From Isoetes taiwanensis (lineage: Eukaryota > Streptophyta > Lycopodiopsida > Isoetales > Isoetaceae): a stretch of DNA of 64,000 nt. Numbering within the stretch: the first letter of the stretch is position 1; the number at the start of each line of letters is the position of its first letter. Where the stretch lies: the NCBI GenBank assembly GCA_021234155.1, contig JAJEKV010000001.1, positions 19,057,382-19,121,381 of the forward strand. Reading direction: 5' to 3'. A model generated the notes under the pieces. The model was given only the letters and a program-made list of their open reading frames with translations. It did no database searches and was not told the origin of the DNA. The position numbers and the translations under genes were made by a program. Of this stretch, positions 45,301 through 57,977 are shown in pieces.

Positions 45301-47557
45301 ATTCGTATTACATAGGATCGACGGATCTGATGATTGTGGTAGTCAGGATGCACCTCGTTTAGAATATGTAGCACAATAATGAATTGTCATTAAAAAAAAA
45401 AAAAAATTCAAGATAGAAAATAATCATGTTAGCTTACTGGCGAAGAAAAAGGCTACGGAGAGATAAGACTAGAAGGAGAGATAACTAGAAAGTACTGGAA
45501 AAAAATCACTCTGCCCAACACTCTCCGGTTGCAAACACAAGATAAGCTAAGACGAGGATCCCATTGAAACGCCTTCTCCCATCTCCGTTGCTATTTTCTG
45601 GCATATTTTCTAATTTTCCTGGCCTTAGATTTTTGAAAGCAAAGATCCGACGGTGCAAAATAAGGCACATCAGATTTTGATGACATGGAAATTACACGTG
45701 GATAGGCGAGAATCACACAAAAGGCTGTAGGCCCGGTAGGGCTGGTGTGCTAAAAAAAAAATTCAAGATAGAAAATAATCATGTTAGCTTACTGGTTATA
45801 TTGGTCAAAGTAGTCTTACTAGGACATTGAGTTATTTTGTTCGAGCTTGGAGCTCCATATTTCATATTCGAAAACCTCAGGCAAAGGTGTATAGAGGTTC
45901 AATATTCTGCAAATCTTAGGCGAACTCGTATTTCATATTTCAAAATCAATCGGCACCCCAATCATAAATGACCATAAGCAAAACAGAGGCTCCCATAGGC
46001 CCTAATATACAGTCTGGGCCGTAGGATCGACGGATCCGACGACTGTGGTAGTCCAGGATGCACCTCGGTTAGAATATGTGGCACAATAGCATGGGGTTCC
46101 AAAGGTGGATGTAAAAATTCCTAAAACCATAGACCATATATCTCTAAAACAATTAAATTCCTTTGAAGACTACCAGTTTTTGTCTTTTCCAAATAGTCCA
46201 AAGCAACCAACCAGCTGCTAAATGAAAAGTCTATCTTTGTAATTGCGTCCATGTACTTGGGTAAATTGCCAAAAGCACTTGTTGACTTGTTAGTGATACC
46301 TGGAAAAGGGAGAACACTTATTAGTTATTGAAACATGATACAAGTGCCCAGTATCGAGTACCTTTCTTAGGTAGATCTATGGTCCCTAAATAATACTTTT
46401 TGTGGTACACAGTAGCATGCTTATGCCCAGTTTTCATTTCATATAGTTAACAAGGATGTTAATGTATATCATCTAAAGTATATTTTAGGGAACATTTATA
46501 AAGATATTAGCTCTCACTTTCAACTGGAAACATCGTTGTTGTCCTTTGGCTTCATACAATTAAGTTTTTTCCCTTCCAACTCACGCCCCCCTCAAATCCT
46601 CGTTTTGACCCTTTTCTCACAATAATCATATGTAGTGTACATTGTTATGATAAACATCAATTCAACTAGTTTGCTTCACTTTGTATTGTAAGTTCTAAAC
46701 TTTAATATTTTTTAGGATACTATCTACATAAGTAATATTGAAGCTCGAGAAGACAGTGGAACTCCACCTATCATCCAAAAGATCAAATGTGCACTTGCAT
46801 TTTGGTTAAAGGATAAGATGAGCATCCATTTGATTGAACGTCGAGAAGATTCGTTCATATCTAGAGCTATGATTAGGCTATCTAAAAATAGTCATATAAC
46901 GTTGCTAGGGAACACTAAAGTGAAAAGAGCCGCTACTTTGTCCTTTCTCATATACTCTAAAAAGAAACATCCAAAGGTGCTACATAGCAGGTTCACTGTA
47001 AGGCTACTTCATGATCTCTTTGGCATTCAAACAAGAGGAGGTTGCTCTTGTGCTGCACCTTATGGTCATGCTCTACTTAATATTGATAATGAAAGTTCCA
47101 TCAGGTTTTGCCTTGCGATTCATAAGGTAGAAGCATATACGCTTCCTTATTACTCCATGCTTTCTGCCTTTAAGTTAATTTCTTTCTATCTGTACAGGGC
47201 TATATTGGAATCAAACCCGGATGGACTCGTCTCAACTTCCCATACTTTATTTCAGAATCAGAATTTGAGTTCCTCCTTTCTGCGATAGAATTTGTTATCA
47301 AATATGGAGAACTTTTCATCCCAGTTTATGACTTCGACTGGAGAACAGGTAATTGGGAAATTAAAAGAGCAGTGGCAGATCGGCTTTTGAGAGAAAGTGT
47401 CTTGCTAAAAAAGGATCAAAGCATCAAAAGGAAGAAAGAGTTGTATAAGGGCTATATAAAGTTTGCCAAGGTATTTGCTGAGCATCTAGGTAGAAAGGAA
47501 TCTGGTCGAAAAATACCTTTAGATATTGATCCTTCTTTGGTCTATTTTATCATTTGA
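42384..47557 (+). CDS. Class-V (cysteine desulfurase-like) aminotransferase, six exons
   Basis: Exons 42,384-42,813, 43,455-43,750, 43,875-44,080, 44,155-44,356, 46,716-47,126 and 47,198-47,557 join in phase with GT-AG introns and give 634 residues with no stop. Pyridoxal-phosphate fold type I, class V: ADYTASGRCVQFIEDFI near the N-terminus (as in cysteine desulfurases), SGCTAALKRL, YEHHSNLLSWR (around residues 227-237), SACSNVTGVFTD, CFDFASSGPYVEIDM with the cofactor-contacting aspartate, and SPHKFVGGPGTPG with the Schiff-base lysine at about residue 336. The C-terminal third contains IQTRGGCSCAAPYGHALL and GYIGIKPGWTRLNFPYFIS. The family includes cysteine desulfurases and relatives of unknown substrate; this protein is longer than SufS/NifS (about 400) because of extensions at both ends. 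Intron 4 (2.36 kb) holds SINE copies. The ATG at 42,384 is the first in frame; later in-frame ATGs exist. It is the only gene in the window that reads intact. Confidence 0.85.
44965..45400 (+). repeat. SINE copy with GGTA microsatellite, in intron 4
   Basis: Begins in a (GGTA)n run (44,972-45,015), then GGTTAAG, a B-box-like GAGGTTCAAGTCTCC and a body with CATATTTCATATTC, ending in GGATGCACCTCG and an A run at 45,393-45,406. Same family as the copies at 45,757 and 57,064. Confidence 0.7.
45757..46180 (+). repeat. tRNA-derived SINE copy, in intron 4
   Basis: Starts TTCAAGATAGAAAATAATCA, followed by TTAGCTTACTGGTTATATTG (A-box region) and TTGTTCGAGCTTGGAG (B-box region). The 3' part with GGATGCACCTCGGTTAGAAT matches the minus-strand copies at 57-58 kb. 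The first 34 bases also occur alone at 45,406-45,440. Confidence 0.75.
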
Positions 47558-48213
47558 TAGACATATGTTATCACCTTGTCTTTTAGAATGAACAGATTTG
47601 TTGGAAAAGTTGTGAGAAGAGAAAGGAAAAAACAAGTAGAATCCTTTGAAATCTTGGTAGGAAAACAAATGCAACAACATGGCAATGGTTATTTCTTTGT
47701 ATAAACTTTGCACTTCCAGTCACATCAATCAATCAAGAAAGAAAGCAGATGTGGCAATTTAATTTGCGGATTTCCATAATAAATTCTAAAAATCCTCTGT
47801 TAAGACCTATTTTACCTCTCAAACTTTTCCTAAAATTCTTACTTGCTTTTTCAAATATGGCTGGTACTGATGGAAAGTCAAAAACACGACAAGAATGTTA
47901 CTTTGACTAAGTAAAATCATTCTGGCATTCAATGTATAAGCGATAATGCAATGGTTCTTATTGAATAGTACAAAATATTTGGCCAGGCTACAAAAGTTTC
48001 CAACTTACAGGCAATGAGTACAGAATTGCATTGTTGCAAGTAATAGACAAGGATCTTAATCGTTGTTGTATATTAGAGCAACCAAATTGTAGAGCTCATT
48101 TTCGGCTTTTACAAAGGACTCCTCTACCTCCAACAATGTAGTTCATGGAGATAGAAACCAAATATGAAAACAATTTGTCATCTGCTGAGTAATATACTGA
48201 TGTATTTAAGTCT
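47558..48213. other. Probable 3' UTR and intergenic sequence
   Basis: Downstream of the aminotransferase stop. No gene seen. Confidence 0.4.
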
Positions 48214-49345
48214 ATGAAACTTTTAGACGAATACTTGAATCTAATGGAAACAAGATGTCATTATGGAGGCAAAAATATGTCTATATACTGGATAAAAACA
48301 CAGGTTATGTATGACATTGAAATGGCTGCAACTAGTCAGATGCATTTAGATAAAGATTCTGTGGATAATAAATGGCACAATATTGGTAACTTCATACGCT
48401 CTCATCATCTGTTTAAACTAAATTGTAATGCTACTCTTACTGACATTGAATGTCTTTCTGCTAGATTACATGATGAGCCTTAGCAGAGATATTGACACGT
48501 CTGTTGAGCCAGCTGAATATAAACTTTTCCCAGGACAGAGATTAGTTCATGACATCCAGTACACAGATGATGACATGTGGACAGGCCTAGTTACAGATAT
48601 TGATATACTTAATATCCCAGATCAAGAAATTGAATGGGCTCTAGAATTCTGCAGAAGCACCTACCTAATGGTGCAATTGTGGTGGTTTTTGGAATGCAAC
48701 AGCAGAAGTATGACAGACCAACAATTTGAGTACTATAGGGAATGCTACTACCATCACAGATGCTTGGCAGATGCATATGGCACCCTAATCATATTGATGT
48801 CTTCAACCAATTCTGACAGGTTGATTCAAGAGCTAAATTGGGGAAATGGGAACACTCTAATTCTGCAACCAAACTTCCAGACCAACCTCGACTACCTTAA
48901 CTCATATCATTTCCAAGCAATTCCCTCTTCAATTCCCAACCTCTGAACTGTACTCCCATCACCTTACTCTTATGGCCTTACTTATATCTACATATCCTTT
49001 GCTCTGGATCTTCAACTAAATCATTACTGCAAGAGCATTAACAGGATTTACAGGATTTTGTCTTCAGAATGCTGCCTTACATCTACTTGAGAGATGTTCA
49101 ATTTCGTTTTGGTTCAACTAAGTTGCAGCACTACAGGTTCTCAGCCTTTCACAAGGCTGATTGCTACCTCAAAATTACAAACTTTTCTGCTATGGATATA
49201 GAACAACATTTATTTATGTTAATTTTGCTTGCATGTTTAATTTTGAGTAGCCAACTCTATGGCGCACTCACCTTATTGTACCTTTTTCTATAATTAATGA
49301 AAAAAACCCCATTCACTCAAAAAAAAAAAAAAAAAAAAAAAAAAA
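48214..49345 (+). mobile_element. Retroposed sequence with a poly(A) tail and an unrecognised ORF
   Basis: Ends in a 27-base A run (49,319-49,345), the mark of a reverse-transcribed insert. Two overlapping frames: 48,214-48,483, and 48,428-48,946 with 172 codons including PAEYKLFPGQRLVHDIQYTD, DDMWTGLVTDIDILN and EYYRECYYHHRCLADAYGTL. The frames overlap in a way that suggests one original frame with a one-base change near 48,480. I do not recognise the protein. It could be a processed copy of a host mRNA or the 3' part of a LINE. Target duplications were not found. Confidence 0.45.
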
Positions 49346-49902
49346 CATGTGATGCCAAAACCCTGTAGAAAGAAATTAGGTTATTTCGCCAATTCCAGTA
49401 CACAAGCATTATATGAATGCTGGTCTGATAGAAATAAGGAATGCGATTCTTTCACTTGGAAGCTTCTTCCAACAAAAAAATTGGAGCAAAGGATAATCTG
49501 TAGCAAGTACATGAGATTAGGATTCAAATTAAATGCCGAGGTCGAGATGCTCTCACGTTTTAACTTACAAAGTTCCATATACATAAAACCAATGCTTTGT
49601 TTCTATGCCCCGCCTCTTTCCTATCCATCTTAATTACTTGGCCAGAAGAGAAATCTCCCAGGAGGCTCCCACTATACCATCAGGCAAACTTATATATGCT
49701 GATGATGTTTCACTTACAACACATACATCTGCTAGTATACAACAACATTTACATGCTCTATTCTCCAAAACACCAAGGCTTAGTAGTTCAATCTTCTCGA
49801 CATATTGTTTTAACTTTGCATTATAATAGCCAAGAAGCTGAAGTTGTAGCTAGCTACACTCTATGCAACGCAAAACAATTGTTTTCACGCAGAGATTCAT
49901 GA
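49346..49902 (+). pseudogene. Reverse-transcriptase scrap of a non-LTR retrotransposon
   Basis: The frame 49,605-49,826 encodes SGKLIYADDVSLTTHTSASI followed by QQHLHALFSKTP. The YADD box with a hydrophobic lead and a downstream helix is the catalytic core of LINE-type reverse transcriptases. The frame before it (49,349-49,633) and the next (49,597-49,902) may be shifted parts of the same gene. Only a short piece survives. Confidence 0.55.
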
Positions 49903-50743
49903 TTGGTCACGGAAAGCCCACTCGCTTTGGGCTTTGGTAGAGCTTGTTTTTTTCGACATAACAAGTATTGGGAGGGGGAGGGGATGAGATTAATGCTAGT
50001 ACTTAGGAGAGCTTCTCACTTATATCCTAGAAGTGAAAACTACAATGCCCCATGCTATTCTTTTACAAGAGATAGGTTTTTGGCCTCTTCAATATTTTGC
50101 CATAAAGCACCATCTCCACATATAAGAAAGGTACATCACATGGCAATGGTAGGTACTCTCTTCTCGCACTTGGTATGGCTGAATCTTCCCTCAGTGTTTA
50201 TAAAGATGTCAAAAAGAGCATTGTAATCATGGTCGTTATTTTGTGCAAGAAAAATACTGCATGGTGCTTGCAAATTCTGATCCAAGCCTTTGGAACACTG
50301 TCTAGATGGTCATTTTTGGGTTGCCCCTAGGGGGCAAACCCTCGTTCATGCGGGTTTTCGGCATATTCTGAGCATATGCTAGAATATGCCTAGATTATCT
50401 TTGAAAGCGCCTCAAACCGGTGCTCGCTTCGTAAAACCGTTGGTCGGCGATATTCTTTGGGTGGCATTTGTGCAAACCTACCACCCAATCGGCACCGCCA
50501 AAATCGATGTGTTCTTGCTGTTTTTATACTGAATCTGAGAGCACAGCTCTTTGCGAGGGCCAACGTTTCAATGAAGAGATAAGCTCAATAAGATGTTTTT
50601 TTGAGTCTCTGAAGAAAGCCCAGTAGTTTAGGGAAACAACTTCACTTACTGTATTTGGGATTTTCGTGGGAGATTGGGTCGGAAAAACTGCAGCCCTTAA
50701 GGTGCATACATAACATCCTAAGCATTTTGATATGAAAGTCCAG
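49903..50743. other. No recognisable gene
   Basis: One open frame at 49,903-50,226 is not recognised. AATATGCCTAGA-like phrases around 50,355-50,395 form a weak inverted repeat (GCATATTC/GAATATGC). Confidence 0.4.
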
Positions 50744-50956
50744 CATCTCTCAATGGGTCGTTATGCGGATTTCATTGGTCATTCAGAATGCATCTATATT
50801 CATTGCAGTTTTAGCAGTTATGGGATTGCTTGGACATTCGGATTCTTTGCCTGGTGGTAATAAGATAGTTGTTGTGCTTATCATCATGATTAATGCATTT
50901 GGTGCTTCTGGGGCCCTTGCTGGACTAGCTGGTAGTATTCAAGTTGAACGAGATTG
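50744..50956 (+). pseudogene. Ferroportin-like (SLC40 family) exon
   Basis: One exon between CAG (50,741-50,743) and GTAAGT (50,957). It reads ISQWVVMRISLVIQNASIFI, then AVLAVMGLLGHS and NAFGASGALAGLAGSIQVER followed by DW. Two hydrophobic segments and an ending like LAG-I-VERDW resemble the middle of SLC40/ferroportin metal exporters, including the plant plastid IREG3-type branch. The neighbouring exons of such a gene were not found, so it is probably a stranded fragment. The family call rests on recalled similarity. Confidence 0.45.
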
Positions 50957-51479
50957 GTAAGTCATAATATATATTAGTAGAACGGGGGCAGCTTCTTTCC
51001 TTTGCCACTTGCACTTTGACTACTACTTACCTCCAATTCTACGAATGACTTGATTTAACTTCTTAACCCATTCATGCTTTGCATTAAGGTTGAACCCAAA
51101 GATCTGTATACTTGACTGGAACACACAAGATATAGACATGTATATCGTTTATTGCTTATCTCGTCTATGTAGTAATATCAACACCTTGTCAATTCCCTCT
51201 AAATGTAATGCTTTGTAAATCTGTCTTTCGTAGATGAGTTAGTGCTGGTGTGCTTAGCACTTTATCAATCTCCTTCTTCGCACTTCAAATACACCCATTT
51301 TCGAGCTTGTCCATTAAAAAATCCTTACAAAGAGAAAGTGTTTCTAGTCTGCGACCTGGAGAATTAATCACACTGCGCATAAGAAGATTGCTGGATGAGT
51401 GTTTTAAACAAAGTATCGTAGTCAGTACACTTAAATAGGTGGATCGGTTGATTATTAACATGATGTTCAACAAATTGGA

Positions 51480-52140
51480 TACTTCTTGAGGCAAGCATGT
51501 CTTGGTTAGAGGATCAGGACTTGTTCGTGATGGTCAACTAAAAATAGCTATTAGTCTTTTCGAAGTGATGTTGCTTCAAAGAATCACATCAGATCAACTT
51601 TCACCATCCTTCTTGATGGATGTTCCAAACAAGCAGCCTCATGTGTAGGTAGATGGTTGCATAGCCAGGTCTTAAAATTCTACTTTACAGATTATGTATT
51701 TTGGTCCAAACTGCTATAATCAATATGCATGCCAGGTGTGGAAGTTTGGATGAGGCAACGCTAGTATTCAATAGGGTATTACATTAAGACATTGTCACTT
51801 GGATATCTAAGATTACAATTTATGGTCAATATAAGCAGGCTGAAGTACTTCAAATTATCAATCAAATGCATACAGAAGGAATCTCTTGATTATGTTGGTT
51901 CGCTGTGTTTTTCTGCCTGCAATCATGCTGGATCAATAGATGAAGGTTGGCACAACTTTATAAGTGGTGACTATGTGAGCATTGCAATTCAATGGTTGAC
52001 CTCTTTGGACGAGCACACTGGCTTGATATAGCAGAAGTCTGGATTGGTAGCCTTCCCCACAAGCCTAACTGTGCAGCTTGGATAGCCTTTCTTGGCTAGT
52101 GTGGCATCCATTTGGATCTCAAGCCATCATGCATGTTCTA
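51480..52140 (+). pseudogene. Pentatricopeptide-repeat (PPR) protein relic
   Basis: Pieces in several frames match the C-terminal part of PLS-class PPR proteins, which edit or process organellar RNA. ISLFEVMLLQRITSDQLSPS; CGSLDEATLVFNRV then DIVTWISKITIYGQY; SLCFSACNHAGSIDEGWHNF; and DLFGRAHWLDIAE then PHKPNCAAWIAFLG. Several stops and shifts break the frame. It lies on the same strand as the relic at 61.7 kb but the two are not copies of each other at base level. Confidence 0.6.
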
Positions 52141-52450
52141 GAATATATAATAATTCTGCATTATTTGTACTATTATCTAACATTTATGCTGCACATGTCC
52201 AAGAGAAAGTAAGCAACTTGGTAGTTTGTAGCAATCTTTGTAGCTAGTTAAGTAGTAAAGCCACCAAAAGAGGTATGTCAATTTCGGGCAAGAAAGGATC
52301 ATAAAGTTTTTGACTATAGAGAAACTGATATTCAGCCAATGTCTCAAAGATGGTCCTCAGCAAGCGCACAAGTATCATCATCAACCATGCTGAGAATTAA
52401 TATCTAAGCTATGAATTCTTCCAAAGAAGTATTTGTAACTATACCTCTTA

Positions 52451-53372
52451 GGGTAGTTTCCCAATCGCAATTAGGTTAGGTTAACTTAACCAGTTGGTTA
52501 TCTCTTAACTTAATGGAAAGTAGGTTGTGATTTCCCATTAAAGTCATTAAGTTAAGACTAACTTAAAGGATTGTGAAGATATGCATTCGCACTATACCAA
52601 TTATGGACCACTTAGGTTAAGCTCATGAAATCAACTTAACCTAACCTTTATAATAAGCTTGTGCTTCACACTAGTAGTTAAGAAGTTTTGTTAGGTTAGA
52701 GATAAATGTGTTCGTTTCTCACTTCAGTTAAGAGATACGGTTAAGTTAAATGGAGGATATGACTTTTTTTGTCCAGTTACTATTTTTGTGAATTGTTTGA
52801 CTCCCTAGTAAAATCTAGTAAAGTGGTTGACTCTCTAGTCAATGAGTTGACTTTTGGTTAACTTAGACACTTTCTCGCCAATCAATTGACTTGTAGTCAA
52901 CTGTCTCCATTTTAATATTTTCTAGTCAAGCACTACGTGACCAGTCAATCAATCATAAAATTCTTAAAATCCACCTCCGATTCTAATATTTTTTTTATTC
53001 AATCTATCAAACTAATAAGACACTTGGTCAACTAGTTGGCATCCTTGTCAAAATTACGATTTAAGAGGCTAACCTAACTGGAACCATTTCTCACTCGTAG
53101 TTAAGTTAGCTTAATGCTTAACCAAAAAGTTAGAAGTTAAGTGGACCTTGCTTAGGTCACTTAACTTTTGCACTAGTTGGTTAAATATTTTTAAATTTGG
53201 TTAAAAAAATAACTTAACTTTTTCTAATGAGAAGGATGCTCCATTAAGTTAATGAACAGTTAAAAATTAACTAGAATTAACTTAATTGATATTAACTTAA
53301 GGGTCAGTGGGAAAGCAAGTTCCAGTTATTTGCCCTATTTAACTTAACTTAATGGCAAGTGGGAAATGACCC
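52451..53372. mobile_element. 922-bp MITE, TTA target duplication, TTAACTTAA-rich
   Basis: The left end GGGTAGTTTCCCAATCGCAA and the right end read on the minus strand GGGTCATTTCCCACTTGCCA form an imperfect inverted repeat. TTA flanks both ends (52,448-52,450 and 53,373-53,375), as in PIF/Harbinger-type elements. The interior is packed with TTAACTTAA, GGTTAAGTT and GTTGACT-like words on both strands. No open frame. Confidence 0.7.
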
Positions 53373-53375
53373 TTA

Positions 53376-55690
53376 TAGTAAGTTTTCTATGAAGGGTTTG
53401 TTCCCTGCCAATTTTGTCAAGCTTTTCTCTGCATAACACTTAAATGTCCTAAAGATTAACTTCTCAAAATACTAGAGTCTACATTATTAATCTAATCACA
53501 TTATCCGTACTAGAAATAATGCATGTTTACTTTCTTTGCTTCAAGAATTTGAAAAAAGAAGGCTTTGAGCATGGCTTCTGTGTGGATGTTAATGTTTAGT
53601 GGTATCATGAACTGCCTCGGGCATAGCTTTTGTGACGTAATCCACCACATGGCGGTTTACGCTTATCATGCGAGAAACATCCAAGTTAAGAAGCCATTGA
53701 GAGATGAATACTATCATTTCTATTTTTCACCATGCTACCGCAAATATTAATAATAAATTATTAGAAAGCCATCACAAAGTTATTTCAGACTGTTGATGCA
53801 GGATCCTATAAAAAGATAAAGTTGCGGGTACAAAATGAGTTATGGCGAGTTGTTTTTCCTTGCCTGGAAGTTTCGTGATGCAGAGCTGACTTACGAGTGG
53901 GAGCACAAACTTATCTAATATGGTTAATCCAGTTGTTGACCAAAAATGGGGATGCGATGCCACAGAGGCATAAATTCAAAATTCTATCCACGAAAACACT
54001 CAATTACTCAGCTAGATACACAATTCGATCGAGGGGCACTTGTGGATGGGCTTGTACATGAATGTAGGGGAACTACAAACTGATTGTAAGAACATGGTAG
54101 GGGCCTACTTTAATTTAAATATAGATTATGAAAACATGAGTTCACGTTTAGATTTAGGCCACCTCAACCTCAAGAAACTGGAGGGCAACCCACTGTGCAC
54201 AGCACCTTGTTATAGGGTTGTTACTGTCACTATTTAGGCCAATGCGCATTACCATCTCTAAGTTTTTTTTTTCGGAAGGATGACAATCTTTATTTATCAA
54301 TCAAAAGTATAACATTATAAATTTCAAAAAGAGGATTATAACCCCAGCCGACAAACTGATCCAACTGAGCACAACCACCTGTCTATGCATAAGAATGAAT
54401 TTGAAGGTAAGTATGCCAAATCAGTACTTTCTTCTCTTGATCAAGAGAAGAACAATTATAAGCCACAGCAATTTTATTCCGTGTCCACTGAAGAATAATT
54501 TCATCTGCAGTATATATACACTTAAAGATAAATAGTCTCTTTCTCTTCTAGATCGACCATAAAAGCCAGGCACACACAAGATGAAAAGCTCGTTTCTGCC
54601 ATTTGTGCCATGCATCAGGATGGATAGCTAGCAGAACTTGCTGGCTACATCAAGATGTGCCAAATAGGATTAACAACCAAGACCATATCTGTCAAAGTTT
54701 CTCACGCAAGGAAAAACAATTCCATCGATTTGAGCCCTCGGATCGAGATTCTAGAGGGGGCGAGCATGCATGTCTCGCATGCATGCATGCATTGCATGCC
54801 TTCTCTGGTTGGGAGATCGCTATATTAGGCGAGGTTCTTAATCAATGTCTCATCGGCGCTTTCTCTTCTCTCTCAGCAGTACCTTATTCTCTATTCTTTG
54901 AAACCCACCCTCCCCCTCTAATTGTTTAATGTATTTGTTGTCTGGCATGTGTGACCAGCCCCTCTATTTGAAGAGGTTTTTGTTTTGTTGTCGTGTGGCA
55001 CGCATGATCAGCCCCTCCACTTTGGGAGGTTTGTTTTGTCCAAGGGGGGTTCACAGTTTTGGGCGTATAACCCATCTGCATGCACGGGAAGGGGGTTTTT
55101 TGGACCCATTTTCGTACATATACGGTCGGCAGGGGGTCCTTTTTCTAGTTTTTTTGCACTATCCTAGGTAATTTTTATTCGAAAGGGGTCAAAATTTGCT
55201 TTTAAAGATCCGTATACAGGGGGGGTTTTTTGCCACCCCATGCACACAAATGGCATATCCCCCTTATACATGAGTGAATCCCCCTTGGTTTTGTCATATT
55301 TGTTCTAGTGTTGGTGATGTGCAGGTACAGGTTAGCAAGCGGCAGCAGCTTCGACTTCTCCATTCGTGGGTTTTTTGGGGGCGAATTCTCAGCCTTATAT
55401 TTGTCCAAGCCCCTTGCCAAAGGCTTATTACTAGGGTTTTTCCTTGAAAACCCGAAAGGGCGGAGTTTTTTAATCCCAGTGATAAGCTTTCGCCAGGTAC
55501 ATAAACCAAACATCTATTAGCATTGTATTTCATGGGATCCAAGTTGTATAATTGGAAATTTCCTTTATTTTTCCTTGTGGGTAGTTCGCATGTGTGTGGC
55601 TACCCACTATCCACCATTGTAGAAAATCTGCTGAGATGAATGAGAAGCCTAGGTGAGGTTTTTGTCATTTTCATGCGAGCCCCATTCTAG
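53376..55690. other. No recognisable gene
   Basis: Short frames only. A GCATGCATG-rich patch is at 54,763-54,800. Several G- or C-rich patches with GGGGTTTTTTG occur between 54,900 and 55,480 and may belong to a decayed retroelement upstream of the gypsy relic; a primer-binding site was looked for and not found. Confidence 0.4.
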
Positions 55691-57063
55691 AATGCTCAAT
55701 ACTCTCAACCCTTTGCTTACATAAAGGACACAAAAAGGGAAGTCTTCACTGGTGAGAATACCTTGGTGATGATGCCAATGCTTGGATTCACAATATAGAG
55801 TTTTATTTTAATTTGATCAAGGCCCAAGATTCAGTAAAAGCACTCCTTGCTCAAGCAATGTTAGGTGGATTTGCTAGGGTCTGGTGGAAGACTTGTCTAA
55901 CGGACATGAATAAGACACCTTGCCAAGCAACGTGGACAGAGTTCAAAAAGGCCTTCGAGGGAAATTTTACACCTCCAGAATATAAGGTTGACAAGATGAA
56001 TGAGTTCTTAGACAGAGACCGTGGCTAAGTACAATGAAAAGTTCATGTGTTTGCAACCACATTGTCATATTGCTGAGAAAATTAAAATGTGTGCTAGATT
56101 TATAAAAGGATTATATATTGACATCAAAAGTACTATATCAGGAGTGGCATATACAGATTTTGAAGAGGTAGTAAGAATTGCCAAAAGTCAGGACACGAAT
56201 TTGATTGAAAAAATAGCATTGGAGGTTCAAACAAAGAGGCAAGCATCTTCATCATGTTCCCAATGATAACATGTGCATGTATGCTGCAGTGGACTAGGGC
56301 AATGTTGATGGACAAGCTACTATTATTTGAGTCCCTGGAAATATCCATAGCTGTCCCGTTGTCTTTCTTATTGATCGTGGGAGCTTTGTTTCATTATTTC
56401 TCTAGATTTGGTTAAAAAGTTGAGTTTGCCTATGATTGAAAGACCTTTTAAATATGTTGAGTTAGCAGATGGGAAGGTTAAAACATCCTATTCATTGGTA
56501 AATAACCTTGAGTTTAGTGTGGGAAATCTTATGTCTCAAGCTAGATTTGAGGTTTTGGTTTGGGAAAGTACGATGCCATTTTTGGTATCTCTTGGTTGAT
56601 GAAATTCAATGTTCATATTGCTTTTGCAAAATAGTTGGTCACTTTCCAAGACCTTGAAGGGCGAGAGTATGTGTTGGAAAGAGCACCTTCATCATATGTT
56701 ATATCACCTTTAGCTTGGAAAGGTCTTAAGAGGCAAACCAGAGAGGGTTTCTCTAGAATAGGTTGTGCCATATTGTGGGATAGTTTCAAGGGATCAGTAG
56801 AATTGCAAGAGCAAGTAAATGTCCCTAAGATTCAACAAGCTTTAGAGGAGTTTTGAGGTGTGTTTTCTGAAGAGTTAACACAGTTGCCTCAATCACAAGT
56901 TGGTTGATCATGAGATTGAACTTAATCTGGGAGCTGAGAATACATCAAAGCTCCATACATGTTTCATGCTTCGGAAATAGCCGAGTTGAAGAAATGACTT
57001 GCAGAGTGACTGGATCAAGGATCTATATGTCCAAATACTTTTCTGTTTGGTCGTGCGCCTATA

Positions 57064-57520
57064 TTATTCTAAACGAGGTGCACCCTAGACTGCCATAGTC
57101 GTCGGATTCGTCGATTCTACGACCCAGATCGTATGTTGGGGGCCTGTGAGCAGCTCTCGTTTCACTTATAGTCATTTATGATTGGAGGCGGCTATAATTT
57201 TGAAATATGAAATACGCTTTTGCCTAAGGTTTTGAGGGAATATCGAACCTCTATACGGCTTTGCTTAAGATTTTAGAATATATAATACAGGGGCTCGAAC
57301 CTCTATCAAAATAACTCAATGTCCTAATAAGAATACTTTAACCAATATATCAAATGAGCTAATGTGATTATTTTTTATCTTGAATCTATGTTTTTTTTTT
57401 TTTTTTTTTTTTATAACAACCCATTCAATTGTTTTAGGGATATATAGTTTATGGTTTCAGAAATTGTTATTTTTTACATCCATATCAAATCCCCCTGGAA
57501 CCCCCTATTATTTTGCTACA
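57064..57520 (-). repeat. tRNA-derived SINE, tandem copy 1
   Basis: Minus strand. Read in its own direction it has a GGTTCGAGCC-type B box (GGGGCTCGAACCTCTATC on the plus strand at about 57,290-57,307). First of three head-to-tail copies inserted in the gypsy relic. A long T run at 57,391-57,412 is the A-rich part of the element on the minus strand. Confidence 0.8.
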
Positions 57521-57977
57521 TATTCTAAACGAGGTGCATCCTGGACTACCATAGTCATCGGATTCGTCGATCCTACGACCCAGATCGTATGTTGGAGCCT
57601 GTGAACACCTCTCGTTTCGCTTATAGTCATTTATGATTGGAGGCGCCTATGATTTTGAAATATAAAATACACTTTCGCCTAAGGTTTTGAGGGAATATCG
57701 AATCTCTATACGGTTTTGAGGGAATATCAAATCTCTGTATTAGAATATGTAATATAGGGGCTCGAACCTCTACCAAAATAACTCAATGTCCTAATAAGAC
57801 TACTTTAACTAATATACCAAATGAGTTAATGTGATTATTTTTTATTATCTTGAATCTATATCTTTTTTTTATAACAACCAATTCAATTGTTTTAGGATAT
57901 ATAGTCTATGGTTTCAGGAATTGTTATTTTTGACATCCATATCAAATCCCCCTGGAACCCCCTGTTATTTTGCTACA
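57521..57977 (-). repeat. tRNA-derived SINE, tandem copy 2
   Basis: Same family and orientation as copy 1; the junction is at CTACATATTCTAAACGAGG. GGGGCTCGAACCTCTACC at about 57,757 is the B box on the minus strand. Confidence 0.8.
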
